A DNA stretch of 64,000 nt, from positions 1-64,000 of the forward strand of contig NZ_VNHS01000016.1 of NCBI RefSeq assembly GCF_008124765.1, read 5' to 3'. Every line of letters starts with the position of its first letter. Within the stretch, counting starts at the first letter, position 1. A program made the position numbers and the translations under genes. Below, piece by piece: positions 1-9,269 of this stretch. The notes under the pieces were generated by a model. The model saw only the letters and a program-made list of their open reading frames with translations. It made no database searches and was not told the DNA's origin. Origin of the DNA: Paenibacillus methanolicus (lineage in GTDB: Bacteria > Bacillota > Bacilli > Paenibacillales > Paenibacillaceae).

Positions 1-206
1 CTCCAGCTCTCCGTCTTTTTCCCCGACCGTATCGGTCATTATTTACGTTAGCTTTTTTACTTCAAGAGGGTTTACACAAAAAGCTTTACAGACCCATAAA
101 AAATGCGATTTAGTAGAATTAAACCTCTACATTTCTCTTTACGAAGAATCGTTCCCCTCTTAAACACGAACCTCATATTTATTAACCACTTACATCTGAC
201 TTTATC

Positions 207-3200
207 CTAAATTTTAGTAATATAAATATGCGGTGAGGTTAAGGCTTGCAGAGTGATCATTACTGTATTATTTACACGATCAAGAGCTACCGGTAGAGTT
301 CGCACCTCTTGACCATTCGCGCTTAATTGTGTGGCCTTAACCTCCTTGACACCGAACAAATCAGTTTTAATCTCGATTACACCATCTAAGGGCTGCATCA
401 TCACAGGACCTATTCCATAGGTAGATAGTCCATTATTCGCTGTCTTTTTTTGACCTTTATTGTACTGTCTCGACACAACAGCCAATAACATTTTTGGGGA
501 TGTGCGAATCGGTTTGCTGTCAATCGATTGTAAAGATATTGATCCATATGGATATTCGGCATCCAATATCATTGTTGTAAGAGACGACGTTCTCATAATT
601 TTGCCTGTAATAAATCCTGTAAGGGCCTGCGTATAGTCCGTATCAATGGCCAGATGTTCAGAACCCGGCATTGAAACGTCCCATACAATTTCGCCGGTAT
701 CCGAGACATGGCGAGTCGTGTTCACAAGGTTGGTATCCTCCTCGTGTGTCAGGATATCCGTTTCCAACGATGTACGTGCTTCATTAAACTTTTTGGATAC
801 GCGGTGCTTCAGAAAGAGCCATGCCGGTACCCCTTGTCCGATATTAAAGTTGTTATTATTCAGATATCCGTCAACGATATTCCCCCGGACGACTTCACTA
901 TTGTTATACTTATAAACTGCGGATTTAACTGCCGGTTTTATATGACCTTTCAAAAAGGACACCGCATAGGACGGCAGTTGCGCCAACATAGATGGACTAT
1001 TGTAGATGTTAAACCAATAGTCCAACCGCTCATCGCTTGAACCATAGCTGCAGTTATCGCAAAAATTAAAGGCAAATATTCCGTCCCAATCCTGCAATTG
1101 ACCATAAGCCGATATGACAGATAAAGCTTCAAACTCTGTGTCATTCGGGTACGGTTGACGCCATTCGCCAATGACGAAAGGCATCCCTTCCACTCTTGTG
1201 AGCGCAATATATTGCAGAAACTTGCCATATCCCCAGTAGCGATTCCCGAATTCCGTTGATGACTGCGCCGCCGTCTTAATCATCGATTCGTTCTTCATGG
1301 TAAAGTTATACTTGTCCCACTGTTTCGCTGGGAATTCCGGATGGTCCCAATAGACATGTCCCGACATATAATCTCCGGACACAGCTCTGGCCATAATTTC
1401 AACATTGTTTCGATAATTTTGACTTGTTGTTATCGGGACCTTTACCCCGATAGTTCGCAAATGCTGCTTATAAGAAGCGAAGGTACTCGTCAACAACGAG
1501 TAATAAAACTCAGTTGTATCCGCTGTTCTTTGTAAAACATATTGGAAACGCTCTCCCCATATTGTGCGCTTCACTGTACCACGGTCCAAATTCTCGCCGG
1601 AACCAAAAACTTTTAGTTGGACCTCTTTGATTTGTACGTTATCAATGTCCAGATTCCCTCCGCCAAAATAACCAAAACCATACGTTAAAGAGGCATCGGG
1701 AATTTTTGACGTATTTTCATTGGCTACAAAAGTGTACTTGTAACGCTTCCATTTTTTCGACGGCAATACCGTCTCATATTTATCAAGCCCATAGTTATAA
1801 TTCGTGGCAACGTTCTTCACCTCTACTCTTAATGTAGATTTGGCCGGTATAGAAGTTCGGACATCAAACGATACTTCATAGGTTTTTCCTTTGACTAACT
1901 TAACCCCGGATTGTCTTATAACCCCATCGTCAAAACTTTTGAATGGCGACAGGATGTTTCCTACACTCAAATAATTCGAACCATCCACCGTTCCGCTTTT
2001 TGTTCGAATTACTTCAGCTACATTCAGGCCATTTCGTTGATCGATCGACCACGTCTTGGTGTAATCCGTTTCAAAATCACCATTCGCAATCAAGTTAAAT
2101 GAACTGACCGGATTAGACCACGCTTTCGATAGGACACTATGGCTGCCATACTTGCCTAGCAGGAATTGATTATACTTTTTGTTTAATTGCTGGACGTAAT
2201 ATACAGGGATCGCTGTCCGCGATGTTGCCTCTAACGAACCGTCCACCCATTTTTCAAACAACTGGTTCTCGTTCGTCATCTCCATCATCGCGACGACTGG
2301 GTCCTCCTTCAAAGAAAGGCCCGTGTACGGATTTTTTGCGGAAAGCATTAATTGATTAAACTGCTGATTAAGCTCAATCATCCGGTCATCGAACAAATTA
2401 ATTCCTTTTGCTCTACCCACCGAATCCGAATTGGCTACCTCATCCCCCGACTTATATGTTCGATCCGCATTCAAGCTCAGCACGACATAAATGCCTCGCT
2501 TCTTAAATTCACTAATCAAATAGTGGAATCGGTCCAAATTAGCCAGGTCCAATGCTTGAGTGTGATCTTTAGTACGATCGATTAAACCGATGTTGGGTTC
2601 GGTTGCATCCATGCCAATTAATCGAACCGCATTAAAACCAAGAGTTGCGATTTTATCCGTGATCTTAACAGCTTCCTCATGGGTCGGATATAATCCATTC
2701 AGGCCAATATTAGTCCCCCAGAATTTAATCCGCTTTCCGTTTGAAAAATAGAAATGCCCATTCTTCACGGTTACGAACCCATACTTTCCGGCTGGCGCGT
2801 CGAGCACTAGACCGCTAACGTCAAGCGGCGTTCCAAGAGTCGACTCTTCCCATTTCACGTTAGCATTATAATCCGCTGTTCTTGCTGAGGCGAATTGCTC
2901 CGTCACCTTTCCCGGTAGTCCGCTTGTAATTAACACCCGTCCGTTTTTATTATCCCATACTACCTTGGCTCCTAAAGATTCCGAGATGAACCGCAAAGGA
3001 ACCATCGTCGTCCCATTCATGGTTCGCGCTTTCGCCGTTAACCGAATCGGACTCCCATTAACGTACGCAAGGTCGCTATTAATCGTTAATTTTATTGTCG
3101 TTTTGTCCTTTACCGCCACGACCGTTTGGTTCTTGGGGTCCCATTCCACTTTAGCCTCTAATTCTTCAAACACACCCCGAAGCGGGACAAGAGTATTACC

Positions 3201-3347
3201 TTCTACAATAGCAGGTGGCTGCGTGAACTTTTGAACTTGCCCGTCTATGACGACGCCAATCTCTTTTTGGGCAAAAGAAGACCCTGCGCTCATAAATGAA
3301 GTCAGCAGGGCAATAATAAGGATACTCGCATATCTTTTGGGCTTCAT
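207..3347 (-). CDS. Secreted GH5-like glycoside hydrolase with copper-amine-oxidase N-terminal repeats
   Basis: Probable extracellular glycosidase of 1046 aa. Residues 1-26 form a signal peptide ending SSFAQ. Residues 30-143 hold two copper-amine-oxidase N-like units (each with a VPLR motif), a wall-associated module common in Paenibacillaceae. From about 185 a GH5-like TIM barrel begins (FWGTNIGL, NAVRLIG). The likely acid/base is E360 in MTNEN and the likely nucleophile is E728 in VIGEW. A jelly-roll CBM4/9-like domain (about 417-575, starting NGDFE) sits between these two catalytic residues, which is unusual. The gene is last in the exopolysaccharide operon, 113 bp after VanZ, with ribosome site GGAGTG before the ATG. 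By position it may trim or release the polymer made by the operon; that is inference. Hydrolase class is fairly sure, substrate unknown. Confidence 0.8.
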   Translation of the reverse strand: MKPKRYASILIIALLTSFMSAGSSFAQKEIGVVIDGQVQKFTQPPAIVEGNTLVPLRGVFEELEAKVEWDPKNQTVVAVKDKTTIKLTINSDLAYVNGSPIRLTAKARTMNGTTMVPLRFISESLGAKVVWDNKNGRVLITSGLPGKVTEQFASARTADYNANVKWEESTLGTPLDVSGLVLDAPAGKYGFVTVKNGHFYFSNGKRIKFWGTNIGLNGLYPTHEEAVKITDKIATLGFNAVRLIGMDATEPNIGLIDRTKDHTQALDLANLDRFHYLISEFKKRGIYVVLSLNADRTYKSGDEVANSDSVGRAKGINLFDDRMIELNQQFNQLMLSAKNPYTGLSLKEDPVVAMMEMTNENQLFEKWVDGSLEATSRTAIPVYYVQQLNKKYNQFLLGKYGSHSVLSKAWSNPVSSFNLIANGDFETDYTKTWSIDQRNGLNVAEVIRTKSGTVDGSNYLSVGNILSPFKSFDDGVIRQSGVKLVKGKTYEVSFDVRTSIPAKSTLRVEVKNVATNYNYGLDKYETVLPSKKWKRYKYTFVANENTSKIPDASLTYGFGYFGGGNLDIDNVQIKEVQLKVFGSGENLDRGTVKRTIWGERFQYVLQRTADTTEFYYSLLTSTFASYKQHLRTIGVKVPITTSQNYRNNVEIMARAVSGDYMSGHVYWDHPEFPAKQWDKYNFTMKNESMIKTAAQSSTEFGNRYWGYGKFLQYIALTRVEGMPFVIGEWRQPYPNDTEFEALSVISAYGQLQDWDGIFAFNFCDNCSYGSSDERLDYWFNIYNSPSMLAQLPSYAVSFLKGHIKPAVKSAVYKYNNSEVVRGNIVDGYLNNNNFNIGQGVPAWLFLKHRVSKKFNEARTSLETDILTHEEDTNLVNTTRHVSDTGEIVWDVSMPGSEHLAIDTDYTQALTGFITGKIMRTSSLTTMILDAEYPYGSISLQSIDSKPIRTSPKMLLAVVSRQYNKGQKKTANNGLSTYGIGPVMMQPLDGVIEIKTDLFGVKEVKATQLSANGQEVRTLPVALDRVNNTVMITLQALTSPHIYITKI

Positions 3348-3460
3348 TGCAATTCACTCCTTCTTAAAACAAACGATGTCTCTCCCCATTATGCACAACC
3401 GCATTGTATTGATCTGTATATGAGAGAGTTACGTAACATGTTTATGCCAGAGGCCGTCGA

Positions 3461-3979
3461 TTACACTCCGCCATCTTGTTGTGGCTTTAATCGTTTAATT
3501 TCCATTTTTAACCTCTGAACTCTATTAACGATAAAGAAAATAACCGACGACAGAATGATTCCCGTAAACGCTCCGAAAGTATCTATTCTCACGTCCAACC
3601 ATTGAGATCCTCGGCCGGCAACAAATTGTTGGCTATACTCATCCAGATAAGCGATAAAAAAGCAAACAGCGGTTGCAATCGGAAGACATGCCCATAAACG
3701 TTTTATGAAGAGATTGAGTAACGTTGATAGAAAAAATCCGATCATCATATACTCCGTAAAGTGAGCTGCTTTCCTTAAAAGTGCATTTGCAGTCAACTTC
3801 CAAAAAACATCGTTTCGATTCACCGGGAAATCGTTTGCGATCAGAGACTCCATAAAATAATTAGCTAACGACTGGCTAAGCCCATTAGATTCCAATGAAT
3901 CTTGCCCAGAGAAGTACCTTGATATTGCGACGCAAAGGACCAAGATGCCAACAACCACAATTGCTACTATCCATCGCAA
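3461..3979 (-). CDS. VanZ-like membrane protein, start disturbed by a poly-A frameshift
   Basis: VanZ-family integral membrane protein of 172 aa as an open frame, with about four hydrophobic segments and the family-type stretch around KAAHFTEYMMIGF. The frame opens at TTG 3979 with no ribosome site. Just upstream, an ATG at 4014 overlaps the stop of the preceding gene (ATGA) and follows GGGGAATCTAA. It encodes MSGIENVFKKK but runs into a nine-A tract (3982-3990) and goes out of frame. One more A would join it exactly to this frame, giving MSGIENVFKKKTLRWIV. The true gene is therefore probably 3461..4014, with a homopolymer error, a real frameshift, or slippage. Function of VanZ proteins in polysaccharide loci is not settled. 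Confidence 0.7.
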   Translation of the reverse strand: MRWIVAIVVVGILVLCVAISRYFSGQDSLESNGLSQSLANYFMESLIANDFPVNRNDVFWKLTANALLRKAAHFTEYMMIGFFLSTLLNLFIKRLWACLPIATAVCFFIAYLDEYSQQFVAGRGSQWLDVRIDTFGAFTGIILSSVIFFIVNRVQRLKMEIKRLKPQQDGGV

Positions 3980-4010
3980 CGTTTTTTTTTAAACACGTTT
4001 TCAATCCCAC

Positions 4011-4739
4011 TCATTTAGATTCCCCGTGCGTCAATCTATTCTTAATAATGTAATAAAAAAACATGACATTGCCAAGCAGATATCTTTTCCAAAGCCTTTT
4101 AGGCTCTTGAAGAAATCTAAACATCCATTCCAACTTTAAATTTATCATCATTTTAGGTGCTCGCGGAAATTTACCTGCCATAAAATCGATAAAGGCGCCC
4201 ACCCCTACTGCAATTTTCACATCGAGTTGGGCAAAATGTTGACTAATCCACTTTTCTTGACGCGGGACACCCATGCCTACTATTAACACATCCGTTTTTA
4301 AATCGTTGATTTCTCGAACGACAGCTTGAGAATCTTCGAAGAAGCCATCTTGAACGCCTACTATTTGAAGTCCGGGTATCTTGGCACATAACTTTTCTGC
4401 TGCTGTAATTGCTATACCAGGGGCAGCTCCCAACAGGTATACCCTAAGCCCTGCTTGTGCGGCCATTTCCAAAATACGAACATTATGATCGGTCCCGTTT
4501 AAGTTTTCATGAAAACGGAAACCAAATAATTGGGAGCCTATGTCCACACCGACCCCATCGTTTAGCACCATATCCGCTTCGTTCAAGCAGGCCCGATACT
4601 CCTCATCTTTCTGGGAAACATTATAACAATGGGCATTCAGATAAAAAATACTTAATTTTTCTTTCTGGCTCATCAACTCGAGAGATTCGGAAGCATTCGT
4701 CACATGACATTTAACGTTTCCCATGTAGACTGTTCTCAA
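4011..4739 (-). CDS. WecG/TagA/CpsF-family glycosyltransferase (GT26)
   Basis: Glycosyltransferase of 242 aa, GT26 type, which in known members adds a sugar (ManNAc or ManNAcA) to a polyprenyl-diphosphate-linked acceptor at the membrane. Visible family motifs are YLNAHCYN, LNDGVGVDIGSQ, VYLLGAAPG, and VGMGVPRQEKWI near residue 155. The C-terminal EPKRLWKRYLLGN is the typical membrane-surface tail. The start chosen is TTG 4739, preceded by GAGGGG with 7-nt spacing; an internal ATG at 4724 is possible. The 5' end overlaps the GT4 gene and its stop overlaps the inferred VanZ start, so translation looks coupled. Confidence 0.88.
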   Translation of the reverse strand: MRTVYMGNVKCHVTNASESLELMSQKEKLSIFYLNAHCYNVSQKDEEYRACLNEADMVLNDGVGVDIGSQLFGFRFHENLNGTDHNVRILEMAAQAGLRVYLLGAAPGIAITAAEKLCAKIPGLQIVGVQDGFFEDSQAVVREINDLKTDVLIVGMGVPRQEKWISQHFAQLDVKIAVGVGAFIDFMAGKFPRAPKMMINLKLEWMFRFLQEPKRLWKRYLLGNVMFFYYIIKNRLTHGESK

Positions 4740-5817
4740 TGCTTAACCCCTCACTTCCGGATGTTATTCTTCCGAACAATGACAAAATATGATTCGCAAT
4801 CAACCTGACGTCGTGTTCCTCGACAATCTTTCGACTGTTCTCTCCAAACACTTGGAGATTCTCGCTATGCTCAAGAAAATAAACTATACTCGATCGCAAA
4901 GCTTGGATATCGCCAGGTTCAATTATGTGCCCATTGTAGCGATGCTTTACGACCTCAGGGATACCCGCAATATTGGTACTAATTACCGGCAACCCGTATG
5001 ACATAGCTTCCAATATAGCGATTGGAACTCCCTCAAAGTAAGAGGGCAAGAGGAATACAGATGCTTCTTTCAGCAGCTGGTTCTTCTGCTCCCCTGTTAC
5101 CCATCCATGAACGATGCACGTCTCTTCCAAGCGATTGGCCTTAATCATCTCTCTGAGCTTATCCAGCTCTTTATTTCCGCCAATATCCAGTTGTATCCGA
5201 TCACGCTGCTCTTCCGTCATATCGGCAACGGCCTGAATAAGGTCAAAAATCCCTTTGCGTTGACCGACTTCACCCAAAAATAAGAGGCGAATTTTTTGAT
5301 CTGCTGTCGAATAATCTTTATTATGAGCCGGCACCTGCACCGGGTTTTTGATAATATGGATCTCCTCGACAGCCGCCACTGATTTGGTGATCGCTTTCAT
5401 ATTCTCCGATAGCACAAAGATACTTGAAGAAGCTTCATATACTTTACGTGCCAACCATTTGTTAAAACGATTTTTGTTTACAAAGACATCCAAATCGGCC
5501 GCATGCTGATGAATGACGACCGGTCTATTAAGCATACGTAAAGCCAGTACATATATAGCCTTACGATAAAAACTGCCGAACGCACAGACATGGACATAAA
5601 ACAACCGATAACGAAATGGATATAACAATAAGAAAAAGGCAGCGATTCGCATCAAAGAGTATAAGATACTCAGCACCGGATGTGTAGTAATATAAGAACT
5701 ATAGAGCTTAATATCACTCTTCTTCCTCGAGTTAATCTCCTGCATTAAAGAATGAACGGCTGATGAGACTCCGCCTTTCACCGATAGATCTGATGTAACG
5801 ATTAGTATTTTCTCCAC
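4711..5817 (-). CDS. GT4-family glycosyltransferase
   Basis: GT-B fold glycosyltransferase of 368 aa for exopolysaccharide repeat-unit assembly on the cytoplasmic membrane face. The N-terminal domain begins EKILIVTSDLSVKGGVSSAV. The C-terminal donor-binding domain shows LLFLGEVGQRKGIFDLIQA and the conserved EGVPIAILEAMSYGLPVIST stretch, where the glutamates contact the nucleotide sugar in characterised GT4 enzymes. The start is GTG 5817, with GAGGGAG upstream. It lies between GT14 and WecG in the operon. Donor and acceptor cannot be read from sequence. Confidence 0.88.
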   Translation of the reverse strand: MEKILIVTSDLSVKGGVSSAVHSLMQEINSRKKSDIKLYSSYITTHPVLSILYSLMRIAAFFLLLYPFRYRLFYVHVCAFGSFYRKAIYVLALRMLNRPVVIHQHAADLDVFVNKNRFNKWLARKVYEASSSIFVLSENMKAITKSVAAVEEIHIIKNPVQVPAHNKDYSTADQKIRLLFLGEVGQRKGIFDLIQAVADMTEEQRDRIQLDIGGNKELDKLREMIKANRLEETCIVHGWVTGEQKNQLLKEASVFLLPSYFEGVPIAILEAMSYGLPVISTNIAGIPEVVKHRYNGHIIEPGDIQALRSSIVYFLEHSENLQVFGENSRKIVEEHDVRLIANHILSLFGRITSGSEGLSIENSLHGKR

Positions 5818-5846
5818 ACGTATCTCCCTCGCATTAGGAAGTAGCC

Positions 5847-6689
5847 TTAGCCATTATTCTGGGCCTCTGCGTTGTTAAAGTATCTATGGAAAGCTTCAAA
5901 CGTGGCCGGGTCCTGAATTTTTCGGCAGAACAACGGCATTGCATCATTTATTTTCCCGAAGTACGACTTGTCCAAATAAACCGGATGATCGTGACCCTTC
6001 TCGAAATGTAAAAACCTCAAGTTGTTGTTTTCGATTGTCTCTCGCAACGGAGAATTCAATAGAATGCTTTGAAAGAGAAGTTCATCTGGTATCCTGCTAT
6101 ATTTGATAACCGAATAGAAAGTATGCCATTGATCGAGAACGTACTCCGCAGCTGTCCGGTTAATGTTAATCCACTGACTCCCGCCGTACAGTGAAAATCC
6201 GAGTGTCCCATAATTTCTGCTGTATTTCATTAACTTCTGCAGCTTGATGAATGCACGAGAACGAAAGGTTGTATAAGACCGGAACGGATATAGGTGCTGC
6301 ACTCGGTCAATTCCGCCATGATCCCAATCTTTCTTGGGTAGTTTTTCATATTGGACGTAGTTTTTCTCACAGTCGATATACGTATCGTACAAAGCACCAG
6401 GAATAATAGGATAATCCTCTCCGCTTATAAATAGAAGATACTCGCAGCCCGTTTGATGAACGACATACTCGATCAGATTATACATCGCGTTAACCATAGA
6501 CCGCCCGCCCCAGAAAACACTGATCCTTCTCTCGATAAATGTTGCATTCTTGATATGAGAAAAATCCGAAAGCCTGCTTTTTTTATCAAGATGAATGAAA
6601 ACCTCCACATTAGGAGCGACTAGTCTGTCGACGATCATCTGTAATAATGCAGGCTTACGATGGGCTAAAATACATATCGCATATTTGAT
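5847..6689 (-). CDS. GT14-like (core-2/I-branching type) glycosyltransferase with apparent ATC start
   Basis: Beta-N-acetylglucosaminyltransferase-like protein related to the core-2/I-branching family (GT14). Visible motifs are VEVFIHLDKKS, FWGGRSMVNAMYNL, LLFISGEDYPI and GGSQWININR. The first ATG in frame (6638) would remove the first beta-strand, which is encoded just upstream as KYAICILAHRKP, a typical family N-terminus. No ATG, GTG or TTG exists there. The only well-spaced initiation site is AGGAGG, 9 nt, then ATC at 6689, giving 280 aa. The upstream neighbour (nitroreductase-like) ends 13 bp before. Function in the locus is presumably adding a sugar branch to the repeat unit. Family call is good; start is an inference. 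Confidence 0.78.
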   Translation of the reverse strand: MKYAICILAHRKPALLQMIVDRLVAPNVEVFIHLDKKSRLSDFSHIKNATFIERRISVFWGGRSMVNAMYNLIEYVVHQTGCEYLLFISGEDYPIIPGALYDTYIDCEKNYVQYEKLPKKDWDHGGIDRVQHLYPFRSYTTFRSRAFIKLQKLMKYSRNYGTLGFSLYGGSQWININRTAAEYVLDQWHTFYSVIKYSRIPDELLFQSILLNSPLRETIENNNLRFLHFEKGHDHPVYLDKSYFGKINDAMPLFCRKIQDPATFEAFHRYFNNAEAQNNG

Positions 6690-6702
6690 GAACGGAATCC
6701 TC

Positions 6703-7713
6703 CTACCGGATGACCTTCATGACTTCGGACGCTTCCCGTCTATGAGAGTAAGCCACCTTTAGATTATCTGGCACGTGGCCGACAGCTATCATCATGATCA
6801 ATTTTTCCGAATCTGGAATTTGGGCTGTTTTCTTTAAACCTGTTTCTATATCATGGGTAATAGATAGATTTAACGGGCAAGTACCGACACCTAGCGAATG
6901 CAGCGCATAAATCAGCGACATCGCATACATACCGCCATCTATGAAATATTGATTCCTCTCGATTACGCCTCTGAAGTCCCGCATATCCATCGATACGATA
7001 AGGATTTTATCGGCTGTACCTCCGAAACCTGCATTGCCATTTTGGTACTTTAACACATTTTTCTTTATTTCGTCGCCGCAGAATACATACACTTTAGCCG
7101 ATTGCCTGTTACATACAGACGGTGTCTTCTGTGCGATACTTATAGCTTCTTGAATAAGTTCGATGCTTACCTCACCAGGTTTAAAGTTTCTGATACTGTA
7201 TCGTGAAAAGACGAATTCCTTGAAATTGATCTTACTCTTCTCCAAGTCATCCCTCGTGATTTCACGCACTCCGCCCCCAGTCGTCTCATTGACTTCCTTG
7301 GACAGCGTGTTTTTTAATGCCTGAAGACGCCCTGTCATCTCGGGCATTTCAAAATCATGCGCCCTATTAAACTCAACATAGGAGTCTAACGTATTTAAAG
7401 TAACCTTCGATACATTATCCCATCCGTACTTTTGGCGATAGGCTTCCAGTTCATCAAAAAGATAAAGGACATGCTGCTTGGCAAAACCGACTCTCGGTTT
7501 CGGCAGCGACAACCCTTTTTCGATTTTGTGATAATAGAAGATTAGATTGCCTTCATCATGTCTTTTTGTTTTGACACGATTCGTTTCAAACGAAAATCGG
7601 TAGAAGGCTCTCATGTCATACCAATAATTGACCAATAAACTAACGGTGAACTTGTTTTTTCTGACCCACAATCTTACCGACATCGGAAGCGCATTAACGA
7701 TTTTGTCTCTCAT
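6703..7713 (-). CDS. Nitroreductase-family protein within the exopolysaccharide operon
   Basis: Flavin-dependent nitroreductase fold in the C-terminal half: FSRYSIRNFKPGEVS and QKTPSVCNRQSAKVYVF are typical FMN-binding segments, and AVGHVPD is a typical family C-terminal strand. The N-terminal 150 residues are not part of the basic fold and include HKIEKGLSLPKPRVGF. Such long forms are often found in polysaccharide loci, but I know of no proven reaction. The start chosen is ATG 7713 (MRDKIV), with AAGGGTGG upstream; the open frame extends to 7731. It lies 23 bp after the flippase and 13 bp before GT14, so it is co-transcribed. Redox function likely, substrate unknown. Confidence 0.75.
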   Translation of the reverse strand: MRDKIVNALPMSVRLWVRKNKFTVSLLVNYWYDMRAFYRFSFETNRVKTKRHDEGNLIFYYHKIEKGLSLPKPRVGFAKQHVLYLFDELEAYRQKYGWDNVSKVTLNTLDSYVEFNRAHDFEMPEMTGRLQALKNTLSKEVNETTGGGVREITRDDLEKSKINFKEFVFSRYSIRNFKPGEVSIELIQEAISIAQKTPSVCNRQSAKVYVFCGDEIKKNVLKYQNGNAGFGGTADKILIVSMDMRDFRGVIERNQYFIDGGMYAMSLIYALHSLGVGTCPLNLSITHDIETGLKKTAQIPDSEKLIMMIAVGHVPDNLKVAYSHRREASEVMKVIR

Positions 7714-7736
7714 TGTTCCACCCTTTACCAACTCAA

Positions 7737-9266
7737 TTAACGAGTTGCTTTAAGTTTGCCCATTACTGCACGAAGCGGTTTCAGTAGTAATTCCTTCTCT
7801 GTTCGGTCCATACCGAATAGCCATAACGATGCTCCGAAGACCCCGCAATAAATACTGCCAAATACGGCTAAAAGACCAAAGTTATACTGGTCTATAAATC
7901 TGTAAGCCAATATTCCAAATAATATGGGAGCGACTAGAGAGGGGAAGAAGGCCACTATTCTCTTCCAAAAATAAATCATATTTAAGCCGACTCGTTTATG
8001 ATAGTACCAATTCATAATTAAGCCGTTTCCTAGGAACAAAGAAATCGCAGTCCCTAGAGCCGACCCGATCCCCCCGTATTGTTTGGCCAGTGGGATACTG
8101 ATGCAAATATTAACGATCGCTATCGCTAAATAAACCCATGAACGAAATTGGTGCATATTTTTAGCTCTCTGGATCTCGATCCCGATATTTTGAATCAGAG
8201 GAATCGTAACAGGTCCCAATAAGAGCAATGTTATGATGAAACTTTCCTTGTACTCTGCGCCTGCCCACAACGTGATGAAGGATTGACCAAAAAAAAGAAA
8301 ACCGGTAAATATTAATGCAAGCAGCATGAATTGAATCCGGCCGATCCTTGTGAATAAATTAGTTAATTCTTCGTTATTATTGTGAGCGGCAACCAACTTA
8401 TTGATACGAGGTATAAATACGTTCGAAATGGATGTCGATATTTGCAAGTAGTACGTGTTAAATTGAGACGCTAATCCATAAATAGCGACAGCGACTGTTC
8501 CGCTGAATCTGCCTAGAATAAATTTATCAACATTCCAGTTAATCTGGTCTATAATCATGTTCATAAAAATATAGGAAGAAAAAACGGTCAACTCCTTCAA
8601 CAGCCCCGTATCGAAACGTTGGAAGGAAAACTGCATCTGCAATTTCCTCAGACAAAATAACATATTTGCAATATCTATGACTATTGCGACAACTACCGTT
8701 ATTAAAATGACGCCAACCGATTTATAGCCGAGTATAAGTACCGGTATGGTTATAAACGGTGTTGCGACTACCTTGATTAACTGCAGACTTTTTTGAAAAA
8801 CATAGCGCTCATGGGCCATTACATAGTTATGGAATACACTGGATGGAAATGAGAACGCAATATTTACAATCATAAGCGACATTAGGATTTTGGCCGTCGA
8901 GATTTGACTAACTTGCAATTGGCTACCTAACACAGCCCCAATATTGAGTACCATACATAGCCCAGCCACTACAGAAATGAAGCCAATCGCCGAAAAGATA
9001 AGCAGGAACATCCCGTTTAACTTCGCAATGTTTCCAGAATCTTCCTTTGCCTTAAATCGAGAATAAAAACGAATATAAGCACTGCCAAAGCCAAAGCTTA
9101 ACAGACTCAAATAACTGACTACGGAAATAACAAGGTTATATAGTCCATATTCGCTTTGCCCCAAATACCGGAGCATAAACGGAGTATAAACGATAAATAC
9201 GATAAAACCGAAAGCCATAGAAAGATAGGATAGTGCAGCTCCGGCTTTTAGTTGATTTACTCTCAT
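7737..9266 (-). CDS. Wzx-type polysaccharide flippase (MOP superfamily)
   Basis: Polytopic membrane protein of 509 aa with about 12-14 hydrophobic segments, beginning LKAGAALSYLSMAFGFIVF. It includes the family-typical LRYLGQSEYGLYNLV after the first helix. Proteins of this type move undecaprenyl-diphosphate-linked repeat units across the cytoplasmic membrane. It is 4 bp from the pyruvyl transferase gene upstream in the operon. Together with the Wzy-like protein, YveK-like protein and CpsD-like kinase it makes a complete Wzx/Wzy-dependent export route. Specificity unknown. Confidence 0.88.
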   Translation of the reverse strand: MRVNQLKAGAALSYLSMAFGFIVFIVYTPFMLRYLGQSEYGLYNLVISVVSYLSLLSFGFGSAYIRFYSRFKAKEDSGNIAKLNGMFLLIFSAIGFISVVAGLCMVLNIGAVLGSQLQVSQISTAKILMSLMIVNIAFSFPSSVFHNYVMAHERYVFQKSLQLIKVVATPFITIPVLILGYKSVGVILITVVVAIVIDIANMLFCLRKLQMQFSFQRFDTGLLKELTVFSSYIFMNMIIDQINWNVDKFILGRFSGTVAVAIYGLASQFNTYYLQISTSISNVFIPRINKLVAAHNNNEELTNLFTRIGRIQFMLLALIFTGFLFFGQSFITLWAGAEYKESFIITLLLLGPVTIPLIQNIGIEIQRAKNMHQFRSWVYLAIAIVNICISIPLAKQYGGIGSALGTAISLFLGNGLIMNWYYHKRVGLNMIYFWKRIVAFFPSLVAPILFGILAYRFIDQYNFGLLAVFGSIYCGVFGASLWLFGMDRTEKELLLKPLRAVMGKLKATR

Positions 9267-9269
9267 AAA

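Noticed and set aside
1..206. Left-edge 206 bases
   Set aside because: Only a small GACCG/CGGTC hairpin near 24-36; no frame or motif that supports a feature.
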